From the NCBI RefSeq assembly GCF_022201045.2, contig NC_068559.1, forward strand, positions 3,942,501-4,006,500: a stretch of DNA of 64,000 nucleotides, read 5' to 3'. The translations under genes and the position numbers were made by a program. Positions 1 to 12,871 of this stretch are shown piece by piece. The DNA comes from Citrus sinensis (Eukaryota; Streptophyta; Magnoliopsida; Sapindales; Rutaceae). A model generated the notes under the pieces. The model was not told where the DNA came from. It saw only the letters and a list, made by a program, of their open reading frames with translations, and made no database searches. Positions within the stretch are counted from its first letter, which is position 1; every line of letters starts with the position of its first letter.

Positions 1-795
1 AAGAAAATTATTAAAATCATTTATAGGAGTCACATACGATAATGATGCCCACATCCTGCAGCCATCGACCGCATAACGTGTTTCATGATTTATACATCAA
101 ATCAAATGAGCATCGAAGGGGGCACTGATGGCATCATTTTAACTGAAAATGAAATTACAAAATACAAATCATATAATTCATATTCGCAAATAACATCATC
201 TCCATACAGCCCTTATACTCACAATTTTCTGCAACAGAAGGAATTTTTACTGTTGATAGCGAATGATCCAAATTTTTACTGTTTTGAAGGCATTCAATTA
301 AAAGCCTTTCAGAATTTTACTACCATCAGCTTGAGAATTATCATCAAGTGACTTCGATCGTGCAGTAAGCATTATTATTACTACCATCTGGTCAGCATTA
401 CCAAACTTCTGAACACAACATATAATCAGACTAATGATTTCTTACGAGCATACAACAAGCTATACTTAATATACATGATTATATACAATCGCCCACGTAC
501 ATACCTCTCCATGACCCGCAATATAATTTCCTGATTCAGCCTCCAATTTCTCGCAACTTTCTGATATCAATATGGGCAAAGTAGCAGGCCTAGTCTCAAA
601 GACTAAAAAATGCCGGTAAAGTTAGGATTCTATCCTCCGATGCAAGGGTTAGAATTATGTATTGGGGCAGTTGCTGGCAACCATTGATACCATCTTTGGC
701 TATCTTCTTATCAAGTTTCTTTCTGGAATAGGCCATAACTATCTTTTACTTAAACTACAACGAAAATGTTTGCATCTCTTTTACTTTTGAAGGAA
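1..795. other. Intergenic, downstream of the ABC1K-like gene
   Basis: No gene seen. The stretch follows the stop codon of the minus-strand kinase gene and probably holds its 3' UTR. The one open frame of about 88 codons (positions 85-351) has no recognisable domain. Confidence 0.5.
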
Positions 796-3700
796 CTAAG
801 AGTTTGAGGCACTGATTGCAAATCGCTTGGGAGCTAATACTGGGCCCAAGTAGGCTTCAGATAAAGAGACTAACATTCTCTGACAAGCGAGAGCTGAAGC
901 TTTGACAAGCATAACAAATGCAGCCCAGCATAACCTCAGCATCAATACTGGATCTCTCCTCACAGGATCAAGAATCTTTGAAAAAATTACTTTGAGCCGC
1001 CTGTCTTTCAAGAAAGATTGGTAATCATAAATGGTTGCGGATAATCCGGAAGATGGCTCTAACTCTCTTTTATCAGACCCCCCGGCTACCCTTAGTTGGG
1101 AACTACGAGTAACTGGAATGCCTCTTCCAAGAGCTTCACACATCCATTGGTACAGAGCATCAGCAATGACCCTGCATAGTTCATGGCGAAAGAAGCTTGC
1201 TTCTTTGGAAACAAAGGCTCTGATCAATGAAGCTCCATCCTATTCACCAAAAGGTACAGTGAGAACCAAATTTGAAATGCATAAACTATGAAAATGGCTA
1301 GTTCCTGCTAGTGGAGAATAGCATGGTGCTTCATGCCAATTCACCCTCCATCACATCGTAATAGAATGAAATCATGAATTTTCCTTGAAAGCAAACCACG
1401 TAATGGAACATAAAAATTAGCTACAGACTGAAAACAATTCCATTTACGTATGTGTATAAAACAAACAAGCTAATGCCTCCCAAATGTACAATAAATCAAA
1501 CAAGCTAATGCCTCCTAAGTTTCTTCAAAATAACTCTAAATTTGTTCTAAATTTGTTCCAAGTGTCAGATTGAAGAAGCAACCAATGGCTACAAGCCTTG
1601 GCATACTTAACCACTGGGAATTAAGATCACAGTGACTAAAAGGTATACGATAGTAATAAATATTCTTTTAAATAGAAGAGGTTCAGCTTAAAGGCGCTCA
1701 CTGATTTCATTTTCTTTAAAATAACTATAAATTTATTCAAGTGTCAGTTTGAAGAAGCAACCAATGGCTACAAGCCTTGGCATACATATACTTAACCACA
1801 GGGAATTAAGATCATAGTGACTAAAAAGTATATTATAGTAATAAATATTTTTTTTAAATAGAAGAGGTTCAGCTTAAAGGCACTCACTGCTGTCATTAAG
1901 AGCCTTCTTAGCACGACACCATCGTTAGTTCGTAAAAGCCTCAAGACCAAATTCGCAGCATCAAAAACACCAACTCTATTAGGTAAATAGTCAAGAGTTG
2001 TTTCAGTCTTTGGTGCTATTACCTGCTGCAAGCCTTTCCTGTACATAAAATAACAGAATTGCGTGTAAAAACTTTTATAAAGCATTGTATGACTGACAAG
2101 CTTCAGAAATTGTGAACACACCTAGTCGCACCGACTCTTAGGAAAAGAGAGAGCCTCTGCCACTGGAATTCCTTCTTTTTGTTGAAAACCACCTGAATGC
2201 AACAAATAAAATAAGCAAAACAAACTGAAGTACCACAAAAGTTAACTTAGGACTATTTGTAAAATCTATTACAGCCAACAACAAAGAAACCTAGTTTCCA
2301 GTATTCTAAATAGCTAGGAAAATTAGCAAAATGAAAGCCAAGAAGCGTGTCCAAGAATACATGTAACAGACCGAGCCCAACAACCGAGTAGATATTGTTT
2401 TTGGGCACACAACCATCACAATTTTTGTTATTGGGCTTTGCAACCCAAAATGCGTCTGCTTAGTTAAGAGAGCCCAAGGCTTTATAAGCTAGTTTGGGAA
2501 ATCTCTCGCTAGCGATGTGGAATGTTGTATACTTCCCCCTTGAGAACCTTGCATCCTCGTGAGGATCAATGGAAACAGAACAAAACGATATCATGTCATT
2601 AACATATCCATCCACACATCAATGCGCGAGTCAGCTCTGATACCAATTGTAACAACCCGAGCCCAACATCCAAGTAGATATTGTCCGCTTTGGGCACACA
2701 GCCCATCACGACTTTTGTTATTGGGCTTTGCAACTCAAAATGCGTCTACTTAGTTAGAATAGCCCAAGGCTTATTAACTAGTCCAAGAACTCCCTCACTA
2801 GCGATGGGAGATGTTATAATACAAATCATGCTTGACATATCTTCATCCCAGGAAAATAAATCCACTGATGATGGTAAATTTCAAATCCTCCCACAATTTG
2901 CTTATACTAGACCAGCACTGGCTATAGCATTTTCTATAGTTAGCATTGTCAAGCAGAATGTCTTGAAACGGACATTTTGGAGAGCCAACTCTTTAAGGCC
3001 CGTAAAATATAAGATTTAGCTTTATATCGGTCCATCATCTGAATCCTCTTTAACTAAATCCTACCAGTTATGTTCACATTGTATTACCAAGAGTATAATA
3101 ATACAATAAAATATGATATTAGTCGTCTATTGGACCAAAGTTTTGAAGGAATTTAATACCGAATGTAAGATTTTTCTTGTAGCGACAGAATTTTCAGTCA
3201 GAAGTTTCTGAATAACAAAAGGGTATGCAGCTTCAAATGTCTTGAAATGTGGATCTCCAGCTATTGCCAAACCTGAGCCAACAAAATGAAATATGAATGA
3301 AGAATTGAAGCAGGGCTTTGGCATGTGTTTGATCATATCAAGAAAGAAATGAAAAGAAAAGTGCAATACAGATTACATCCTTATAAAATCTTACAGATCC
3401 AAAGTAAATGGATACAGGAAGAGGGCCGGTGAACACTTATCTTCCACGAAAGGTACAAATCATAAGCAGAAAGGAATTAAAGAATATTGCCAATGAAAAC
3501 TTACCTTCTAAAGATGCAAGAGACCGTAGGACAAGTGTATAGTAGGGTGGCATGCGGAAATGGTACTTGAGGGCAATAGACCATATTTTACCAAGTACCT
3601 TCAAAGTAGAATTTGTTGTAACAAACACACAAATGTAATCACTTAGAGGAACCACATATAATACTTGAATGGAGAACAGGTAATAAAAAGAAAAAAGCAT

Positions 3701-6700
3701 AAATTAATAAAACCGTATAACAGCCAACATTGAGAAGTTATAACAATCCCTTGTTAGCTAAACTTTATGTATTAAAGGATTAGAAATATCCATAACCAAT
3801 AATAGATTCCCTACTATGAATTGCATTAAAGTTATCAATGAGAAATGCTGTTTCTAATACTACCCAGTACACAATTAGGTCTAAACTACAACTGGATAGA
3901 CCAAGTAGGAAGTAACAGCTAGATAGACCAAGTAGAAAGTACTCTTTTATTCATTTATTTTTCCTTAGAAGAAACAGAACCAAGCAAAAGAAAAAACCTT
4001 CGAAGAAAGTCAATGCAATTGGATGATAAGGGACTGCATCATTTTTCCTTACGATTATGTCATCTTAAAGCTTTTATTGATTTTTCCAGTATGTATGGGA
4101 GTAGGGAGTAGCCTACAGGGTAGGAAAGGGACAATGCCAAATAAGGTAGACTGTATTTCAGGAAACATTTGGTTAAAACCCAGAATAGTGAACTCTTTAT
4201 ACGAACTAATTCATCAAACCATAGTTTCTTAACATCAAAGAGAAGAATGTTACATCCAGTGCACCACTATTGATATTCAGTGGACTGATAAAACAATACT
4301 AGCCTCAAGGTTGTTTGACTAGGCATGAGAGGAAAAGCAATGAAGGATCTCAAGATATACTTCTCACCCTGCTGAACTTGACATCAGGGATTCCATCCTT
4401 AAATTCCACCTCTCCCAAAGCATCCTCCAGATCCTGGATTGATTTAAAATTCAAAAGTTAGATTCGACAAAAGTTTCAACGGAATGAAAAATCAAACTTC
4501 GGCTACAAATTATTCAGAAACAAAAGTTTCTTTCATTTATTATCAAGAAAATTTGCGCTAGATACAGGAATGTGCTAAAGCAAAATGATTAGACAAAAAG
4601 ACAAATACCATGGTAACACGTAGTGTATTGGTTCCTGGCCTCACAACATCCATTTCAGTCAGAGAATGAACAAGGGACTGCCAGTCTCCATTTACTATAT
4701 GTACAATGGAAGCAAGCATGGCAAACTGATGCTTCCTTTCCATCCGACAAAGCAAACCAAAATCCAAAAACCTGTCATAGCAAATCACCAGTTAATAAAT
4801 GATAGCTTCATCTATCACACAAACTAGAGATTTAATCTATTATGGGAGGCAGGAAAGAAAAAGTACCCTATTTGTCCTGATGATGTGTAACGCAAGTTTC
4901 CAGGATGTGGATCTGCATGCAATATGCCAGTTTCCAGGAGTTGGACAAGTGTTGCCTCCACTCCTTTGTTAACCTAGAATAGTTGATGCACGAGGATCTA
5001 TTATTATTGAAACCGCTATTTCAATTGATCAAGAAATCAAATTCTCAACAATCACACAATTGTATCAACTATGTAAGTTCAGCTGCACAAGTCTTGCTTG
5101 ACTTTGTACCAGGAGTCTAGAAATTTCTAGAAAGCGCTATATGAGTAAAGACATCACGGGAACTATGTAGTTCATTCTTACACACCAGATCAAGAAGACG
5201 CCATTTTGCATCAAGCTTCTGCCGGTCTAAATGTGTTGAGCTACCATCTACAGAACTACCAGTAGATAAAGAGATTAAATCAGTTGGACTCTCACCAACC
5301 ATCCACTCCATTGTTAAAACTCTCTTGCGACTTAAATATCTAAAAACTTTTGGAACATGGATGAACGGAAACGGCGAATGAGATTCCTGTAAACAAGGCA
5401 ATCAACCATTAAAAAAGAGAAAGGAAGACTTCAAGAGCATCATATCCAGAAATTCACTTGGAAATAAAATGAGAAGATTATCAACTAAAATCAGAATAGA
5501 ATAAAATTTAATTTTCAGTAATATCATTATCTTTATCTAGCAGGCTTGCATTCAGCTATACGTTGAATTTTTAAAGTGTAGTAAGTACTTTGCAAAAACT
5601 CAGTTACCTAAATAAAACATAACTATTGTACTAAGCAGCTGAGACTTTTCTACTCAGCTTGTCCCACATCGAAACTTCCCTGATATCTTTTCTCAATAGA
5701 AAGAGGCTACCTCAGAAACCCTATTTCTTAATTTGCTGGTCTGAGTATCTTATTTCCCGAAAAGAGCCCATTAATGAAAAGTTTTGGAAAGAAAAAGAAG
5801 AAAAATAGAGTTGCCGTATTATTAGAGCAAGATATCAACAGAGACTCCTACGTGATGTTAGAGCAAGATTAAAATCCCAATTCAACCTCAACCATCAACT
5901 AATGACATCCATTCCAATAAGGAGCAGTGTCAAGAAATATTCCTCTACAAAATTCTAAAATTAAATTCACCACAGTAGTGGCACAATGAGCAGCCGGCAA
6001 CGGAAAGTCAAACTGTTATGAAACATATATATCATTGTAAACCTTCTCTATTGTGCAAGATTAGATAAAAGACCTAAAAAACTTAAATGAATACCTGAAA
6101 CTCGGAAGCATTTGCAGCCTCTAAAGTGTAATCCAACTCCCCAACCAAGCCTTTTCCAAGCTCATCAGCATATAGGCGAAGATCACTTTTCCTCTTTGCT
6201 ATCTTTTGCAATAAACCCAACTGAAACATTTGACCTCTAAATTATCTTAGCAATCTCAACCGAAGCATATACAGCGATAGGCCAATAGGCAATAGAGTTA
6301 GAAACAAACCCCAATGCGAAGAATATATATATCTCGCACAACTACATGACGCAGATTAGGACGTTGAACTTTCACAGCAACAATAGAACCATCAAGCGTG
6401 CTTCCATGGTATACCTAAAACATGTTCCACGTAAACATATAAGAACCGACCTCCGTATTGAAAAGGCTCCAACCAACTGACCTCCATATTTATACACATT
6501 GGAAACAAATGTGTGTATTACATAATATATTTCCTTTTCATTTAACATTAAAGTAAAAAGAAAACCTGACCAAATGACGCTGCTGCTACAGGTTCCTCAG
6601 AGATGAAGCTGAAGAATGATTCGACAGGAGAACCTAATTCTTCCTCAATTATTTTCATTGCTATAGATCTGGGAAAGGGAGGAATTTGATCATGCAGTTC

Positions 6701-8249
6701 AGACAATGCCTGCAATTATAACCCAACATACAATCAATCTTTCAATTGAATTTCCCCAGGCAACAATACAAAAATACACAAAAGGATTGTCCATTATTCA
6801 AATACGTGATTATGTCCATATACATAATTGTGGTACATTTGTGTATGTCAAACACATAATAAGACTTATAACAGTATCGTGAAGCGATTGAGACTCCAAA
6901 TAAATCACACAAAAGGCTTATCCATGATTCAAGTACTATTAAATATCACTGCAAAAAACATTATCATAAAGTGATTGAGGCTCATAGAAGACTTTCCAAA
7001 TCCATACAGTAAGAATTATCGTAACCCAACAATATAGAATAACTACCTATCAGACCGGAAATATGAGACTAAATAGAAATAAGTTAGAGAAAACCAAAGA
7101 GGAGAGAATGTAAGAACATTTAGGTTCTGTTCATTGCCAGGATCCAATTGTAATTCATGTTCTCATAAATAGCTGAGCTGAAACACTTTGCTTAAAGGAA
7201 GAAAACCACGGACAAGCTTAAAGAAAAATGTCTTTCATCAAACCTTGGAAATATCAGAACCAATAATATCTGGCCTTGTGGAAAGCGACTGACCAACTGC
7301 ATCAGCAAGCAAAGGCATGTAACTTGCATATTGGTAGTCTTGTAACTACAGAAGAGAAAAATAAAATACCCAGCATATAATTGGAAGAGAAATATGGGAA
7401 AGCAAGAAAGATAAAAGATGCAGCAATTTTTTTTTTAAAAGAAATATATGTTTTAAATTTTAAAATTCAAATAGATGCCATTCCTTACCTTTGATAAAAG
7501 TAGGTCCCAAATTTAACACTGTTTCTTTCAAAATCATCCCAAAATTGTATTGTGAAATGTTCCCATCAAAATCTTTCTCTAGATCTGATCTCAAGAACTT
7601 TCTTATTCTTGAGGTTCGAATTCTGATCACAGCAGAAAGAAAGCAAGAACCAACCTTCCAGAGAAAACAAATGCAAATGTCATAGGTCTATACTTCGGAG
7701 AAAAGACCAACAGAATAGATAATTGCTAACAAGTTTTACCAACAACTTAAAGAATAATTAATTTAAGAAGTAGAAAAAGTCATTGTACGTTACAGGTATT
7801 GAGACGGAATGATTAGCAGAGTAAAAACAGCATTCCATTTATGGTGCGTTTACTTCATGGGAATGAGAATTGGGTGGAATGGGAATGGGCTGGGAATGGG
7901 AATGCACTGGAATGGGAATGAGGAATGTGAATGAGATTTCAATGTTTACTTGGCAAAAATAAATGGGAATGAGAATGTGCTGGAATGCCATTGATGTGTT
8001 TACTTGACAAAATAAATGGGAATGAGAATGTGCTGGAATGCCATTGATGTGTTTACTTGGCAAAATAAATGGGAATGAGGAATGAGAATGAGAATCAATT
8101 TATCAAAATACCCATAGTATTAATAATTAATAAAAATAATTAATCGAGGAATGAGAATGAGAATCAATTTATCAAAATACCCATAGTATTAATAATTAAT
8201 AAAAATAATTAATTTATCATTATTAACAATATTATCATTATTGTTGTTG

Positions 8250-8290
<41 letters not shown>

Positions 8291-10898
8291 ATTATCATTA
8301 TTAACATTTATTATTATTAGTATTATTAAATTTTATTAACTTTATCATTTTAGTTATTATTAATTATTGTTATTATTATTTTGATTAATATTATCATTAT
8401 TAACATTTATTATTATTAGTATTATTAAATTTTATTAACTTTATTATTTTAGTTATTATTAATTACTGTTAATATTATTTTTATTAATATTATCATTATT
8501 AACATTTATTATTATTATTATTAAATTTTATTAACTTTATTATTTTAGTTACTATTAATTATTGTTATTATTATATTTTATTAAATTTTATTAACTTTAT
8601 TATTTTAGTTACTATTAATTATTGTTATTATTATATTTTATTAATATTATCATTATTAACATTTATTATTATTAATATTATCATTATTAACATTTATTAT
8701 TATTATTAATATTATTAGTATTATATTTTATTAATATTATCATTATTCACATTTATTATTATTATTAATATTATTAGTATTATATTTTATTAATATTATC
8801 ATTATTAACATTTATTATTATTATTATTTTAATTAATATTAGTTTTATAATAATACTTATACATGTATGTAGATAATGAAAATTACATTATTATTATTAT
8901 TAAATTTTATTAACTTTATTATTTTAGTTATTATTAATTATTTTTATTTTTATTTTTATTAATAATATAATAATAATAACAACAACAATAATAATGATAA
9001 TATTGTTAATAATGATAAATTAATTATTTTTATCATTATTTTATTGTTAATAATGATAATATTAATAAAAATAAAAATAATTAATAATAACTAAAATAAT
9101 AAAGTTAATAAAAATTATTATTATTATTAATGATTTAAAATAATAAAATTATTTGTGATTTGAACAAGGGTAATTTAGGAAATATGAAAAAATTAGAAGG
9201 ATAGAAAAGTAAATTTATGTTTCATTCTCATTCCCACATTTTCATTCCCAACCCCCCCATGGGAATGAGATTCTCATTCTTTATTTCCAAATTGTGTGGG
9301 ACCCACACAATTTATTCCCATTCCCAAATTCAATTTTGTCAAGTAAATATAGCTTTGATTCTCATTCCTCCATTCTCATTCTTTATTCCAAGAAGTAAAC
9401 ACACCATTAGTGTAAAAACAGCATTCCATTTAGTCAAACAAACATAACTGGGCAAAACAATGCCACGCTTACCCATGTAAAAACATGCCCCGAACAATGC
9501 TAAATAAAAAACAATAATATGATACTAAGCTAAGAATTGATTAAAACAATCTAACTGATGTTCAATCTACATGCATCATGTTAGAGAAACCACTCAATCC
9601 AAATGCTTAGATTGCTGGGTAAGGGCCCAACCAGGGTATTAAAGACAAGTCCCAACAAATCAAAAATTTTCTTTAATTAAAACAAAAAAGTAATCAATTG
9701 ATCATAAAAGATTTAACTATTTTAACAGACCTCAAGAAGTCGAAGGCCTACTATATGAGGCCTGCAATTGAAATAATCAGCAACATCTTGTGGATTGTAA
9801 ACTTCTGGAAGTGGCTTCGACCAAATCTTTAACATATGGTAGAAATAGTTAGCATATGCTTCCAATGCCTTGAGATCAGCCATTAACAAATCCGCACCAG
9901 TGAGTCCTATCAAGATAAGCCATATCTGAATCAATAAAAACTATAAATGAAGAAACTGCCTTCATTATCTGTGGCAAATGAATGACAAAGCAAGTTTGAA
10001 AGAAGCCAATTTCAGCTAAGCATAACATGATAACAACACTTCTGAACTATTTGCAGCTACTTCGCTTCTGCCTAATTCAAAAAGCACAATAGTAAAATGT
10101 TGGGTAAGCGCCCACTTTGTGTGAAATCTCACAGTTCTCACTCACTGAACACACTGCCGGTGCAAAGTGCATTTACGGCCAGTCAAGCTACATCTAAGGG
10201 ATCCCTTTTACTCTATAGTTAATATTTACCAGCTATCTATCCATCCACTTATATTTGACAGCTAGCGATTCCATTCTACAAATAGTCAAAACATCCCAGC
10301 AGTTTAATTCCTAATATACCCTTAGTCTTAGCCGTTTCTAATGGTCGTGCTTCTACTTAATTTTAAAACACTTCCGCTACAATGTTCGGTAAGCATATAT
10401 AGAGTTGCTGATTTCATTTCAGAGCAACACCAATTTAATAACAGCCAAGCCGCAAATGGAATCTTAATATACAAACAAACAATTTAACATATGAAAGGAA
10501 ATAAACAATAAAACATGAGCAACGATTAACAAAATACAAATTTGCACAAATAATACAGAAATTAAATTAAAAATGAAACTAACTAGACCTGGATAAGAAG
10601 GCTGCGGCCAATCACAAGGCTCCAACTCAGCAGCCCGGGGATCCTCGAGATTTCGAAGCCAAAGAACATCGTCGAGGGTTTTGGAAACCTGAGGAAGGCG
10701 AAATGTCTGATTTGCCCATCCGATTCCTTTGCCAATTCTTTTCTTCAAGAACTCCATGTCTTTCCGCACTGCATCACCAAAGTGACTAAAATCTCCAATC
10801 ACTCTCGCTTGTCGGCTCCGCTTGCTCCTCTTCGGCGTCGTTCTTATCGAACGGAGGGCCGTTATAGACGTCGAAGCCGAGGCCAACGAAATTGACAT
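796..10898 (-). CDS. ABC1/UbiB-family atypical kinase (ABC1K), plastid type
   Basis: Atypical protein kinase-like enzyme of the ABC1/ADCK/UbiB family; plastid members act on plastoglobules and thylakoids in prenyl-lipid metabolism. Sixteen exons join in phase to 829 codons: 10589-10898, 9731-9906, 7489-7654, 7244-7296, 6566-6709, 6310-6414, 6095-6220, 5186-5386, 4867-4973, 4609-4771, 4368-4433, 3505-3598, 3160-3272, 2122-2192, 1888-2038, 796-1239. The N terminus is rich in Ser, Ala and Arg, like a plastid transit peptide. Family signatures in order: KxGQ at 217-220, the Ala-rich loop VAAASFGQ at 276-283 replacing the glycine loop, VAVK with lysine 298, HADPHPGN with Asp448 and Asn453, and FLDFG with metal-binding Asp466. 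A long C-terminal region (about 540-829) is typical of the plastid subgroup. From memory it most resembles Arabidopsis ABC1K6-like proteins; the exact orthologue is not settled. No lesion was found. Confidence 0.93.
2362..2818 (-). mobile_element. TRIM (terminal-repeat retrotransposon in miniature)
   Basis: A 457-bp element in intron 13 of the ABC1K-like gene. Two direct repeats of about 170 bp (2362-2531 and 2648-2818) share long blocks, including the runs around GGGCTTTGCAAC and AAAATGCGTCT. They flank about 116 bp with no coding capacity. Read on the minus strand, the first repeat is followed by TGGTATCAGAGC, the standard initiator-Met tRNA primer-binding site (2634-2645). A purine tract, AAGGGGGAAG, precedes the second repeat (2532-2541). 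Both ends are bordered by ATACA (2357-2361 and 2819-2823), a 5-bp target duplication as made by integrases. This is a non-autonomous LTR element. Confidence 0.85.
7842..9406. mobile_element. PIF/Harbinger-like non-autonomous element
   Basis: A 1,565-bp element in intron 2 of the ABC1K-like gene. The left end reads TGGTGCGTTTACTT and the right end AAGTAAACACACCA, an inverted pair. Next come sub-terminal GGGAATGAGAATG-type repeats in opposite orientation. The flanks carry TTA on both sides (7839-7841, 9407-9409), the 3-bp target typical of PIF/Harbinger. The core (about 8200-9130) is an almost pure T/A tract of (TTA)n, TTAATATTATCATTA and similar repeats, partly self-complementary. It has no coding capacity. 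A second family member lies at 42549-43253. Confidence 0.75.
9412..9434 (+). repeat. 23-bp direct repeat at the PIF-like insertion site
   Basis: The unit beginning GTAAAAACAGCATTCC occurs just before the element (7821-7841) and again just after it (9412-9434). Removing the element and one TTA leaves two perfect 23-bp units in tandem, so the element landed at the junction of a short pre-existing tandem duplication. Confidence 0.8.
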
Positions 10899-12121
10899 TT
10901 TTTTATTTTAAGAAAATGGCGGGCGATTTTTGGTTTTTTATTTGTTATTATTTATTTTGGATAATTTTTGTGATTGGTTAAAGGATCCGGTGAAGCAGGA
11001 GAAGAAAGGGAAAGTGGAAGTGGTGAAGAGTTGTGTTTCGTGGCAGTAATGAGTGAGTGGAGAGGCCGTGAGAGGGAAAGCAGTGAAAGAGTTGGGGATC
11101 AGATGCAGGAGAGGATACTGTTTGCAAAGGTTTTGGCCAGTGTAAATAAGACACCTGTCATAGTCAATAGTGAAATTGCGAATTTGGGATATTGGATAAA
11201 ATTTACAATTGGAAGACCGTTAATTACCGCCAAAGGCAATAACCTGAGGTGGAAGAAAGCGGTCGTTCGAACCAAAATGACATGTTCAGGAAAATATTTA
11301 AAAAAGATTTCTGGAAATATTTTCAATTCAGGAAAATTATTATTACATGTAGCTTGGTAATTAAATTTTGACCCATTTAATTCGCATGTGATTAAAAAAT
11401 AATAAGAAATTATGTACAAATATACTTATTTTTAGAAATTTTAGGCTTGACTTATGATTTTTAGATATATAATCTAAAAAAATAAGTATATTGAGTAGAG
11501 GAACATGTCTTACTTATAAAACCAAACAAACCTTCTTAATAAATTAATATGGGACAGAACTCAAAAGTTATAATGTAATGTTTGATTTCTCACACGATTA
11601 AGCAAATTCGTTAGGTTATTAATTGTCATTAGTTTAATATTACAAAATTAACTTTATCAAAACTCTGGCATTCCTCTAAATTTTATCGTTTTCTTAAAAG
11701 AGAACCGCGATCTATGTATCAATCAATTACTGCTTTCTTGTCTATACTTCAATATTATGCAATATTGCAAGCCTCCAAAAACGTGTCTTTTTATTTTGAA
11801 TTTTATAATCTACATATGCATGCAACTGAAATTTTATACAATTTTAAAGCATGTTTAGTATTAATGTGCCGTAGTTTTTAAGGTGCAGTTATCATTAAAA
11901 AAATAATAATAATAAAATAAAAATTAATAATAAATAATAAATATGATTCCGTTTAACTTCCAAACAGTTGCAAATATCCAATCCCAAAATCAAATAAAAG
12001 TTTAAATATCCTAAAAATCTATCGCATATTAAGTTCAAAAATAAACTCCCACTAATACGAGACACAAATCTTTTCGTATTCGAAAGGGTTAAGAGTCCCG
12101 CGAAAATAGAATACTGGGGAG

Positions 12122-12522
12122 TAGAGGTGGCAAAAATACCCGTCCGGTCCGGACCCGGACCGTACTCGGGTGTTGTGGACCGGGTATGAAGCCAGGTCGG
12201 TCTTAGGCATCACTTGATAAACCCAGAACCTGTATTTTATTAAAAAAATATTATAAAATATATATTATTTTAAATATTTATATTTATTTAACTCATTTAT
12301 TATACATATATAAAGTTTTAAACACTTAAAATTTATATTTTCATGTCAAATTTTATTAAAATAAATTTAAAACTTAAAAAATTACCAAAAAATAAAAAAT
12401 ATATACACATATAATATTAAAAAATATAAAATTCGGCCCGGACTCAGACCCGGACCGGTTGCATCCAGGCAGGGTCCGATCAATGCAATACCCGGACCCG
12501 GCCCGGGGTTTTGCCATCTCCA
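12122..12522. mobile_element. Short hAT-family element, copy 1
   Basis: A 401-bp non-autonomous element. Ends are TAGAGGTGGCAAAA and TTTTGCCATCTCCA (inverted, one or two mismatches). It is flanked by the perfect 8-bp duplication CTGGGGAG (12114-12121 and 12523-12530), the length expected for hAT transposases. GC-rich sub-terminal CCGGACCCGG motifs enclose an AT-rich core. The copy at 53915-54333 has the same ends and nearly the same core. Confidence 0.85.
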
Positions 12523-12745
12523 CTGGGGAGGGTATGAGTCAGCATTGAGCAGGAGCTACAAACCCAAATCCATGCAAATTTCCATAACATGTAGAGGAAA
12601 CTATTTTTTTTTATTTCCTGATATTTCCTCCCTGGCAGTCTCAATGCTCAATCTCAGCCACACCCATTGGATATTCCACCTGGGCACCTACTGGATTTAA
12701 CAATCCAACGTGGCCCAATAACAGAACACACGCAATAAACCTTAG

Positions 12746-12780
12746 CCAATAACAATCCACTTTCAGATTCGCCTATATCC
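12746..12780 (+). promoter_or_regulatory. Probable core promoter of Lhca1
   Basis: A CCAAT box (12746-12750; another CCAAT at about 12715) is followed about 22 bp later by CCTATATCC, the best TATA-like match. This lies about 95 bp before the Lhca1 ATG. The spacing suits a light-harvesting gene promoter, but no experimental start is visible. Confidence 0.35.
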
Positions 12781-12871
12781 CACATCGATTCTTACTTCCT
12801 CATTTCTCCTGCCCTTTATCTCCCCTCCCTTCACTGTCAACCCTACCCATACCTCACACAGCTCTCCCAAA

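Larger units (their letters stand above)
10899..12871. other. Divergent intergenic spacer between ABC1K-like gene and Lhca1
   Basis: About 2 kb separating two head-to-head genes, so it must contain both promoters. The open frames at 10974-11419 match nothing I recognise. An imperfect palindrome at 11421-11491 (ATACTTATTTTTAGA and its inverse) could form a hairpin. A 401-bp hAT element occupies 12122-12522. Confidence 0.6.

Noticed and set aside
2880-3000. Possible extra kinase exon (KELALQ-like) on the minus strand
   Set aside because: The flanking exons 13 and 14 already join in phase and give the expected family sequence.
8200-9130. CRISPR-like regular repeats
   Set aside because: The spacing is irregular, the sequence is low-complexity TTA repeats within a plant transposon, and there is no spacer structure.
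11230-11280. Possible tRNA B-box (GTTCGAACC)
   Set aside because: No A-box or cloverleaf could be built around it.
10974-11360. 128-codon frame upstream of the ABC1K-like gene
   Set aside because: Gly/Glu/Arg-rich start then no recognisable domain; more likely promoter or leader sequence of the divergent genes.
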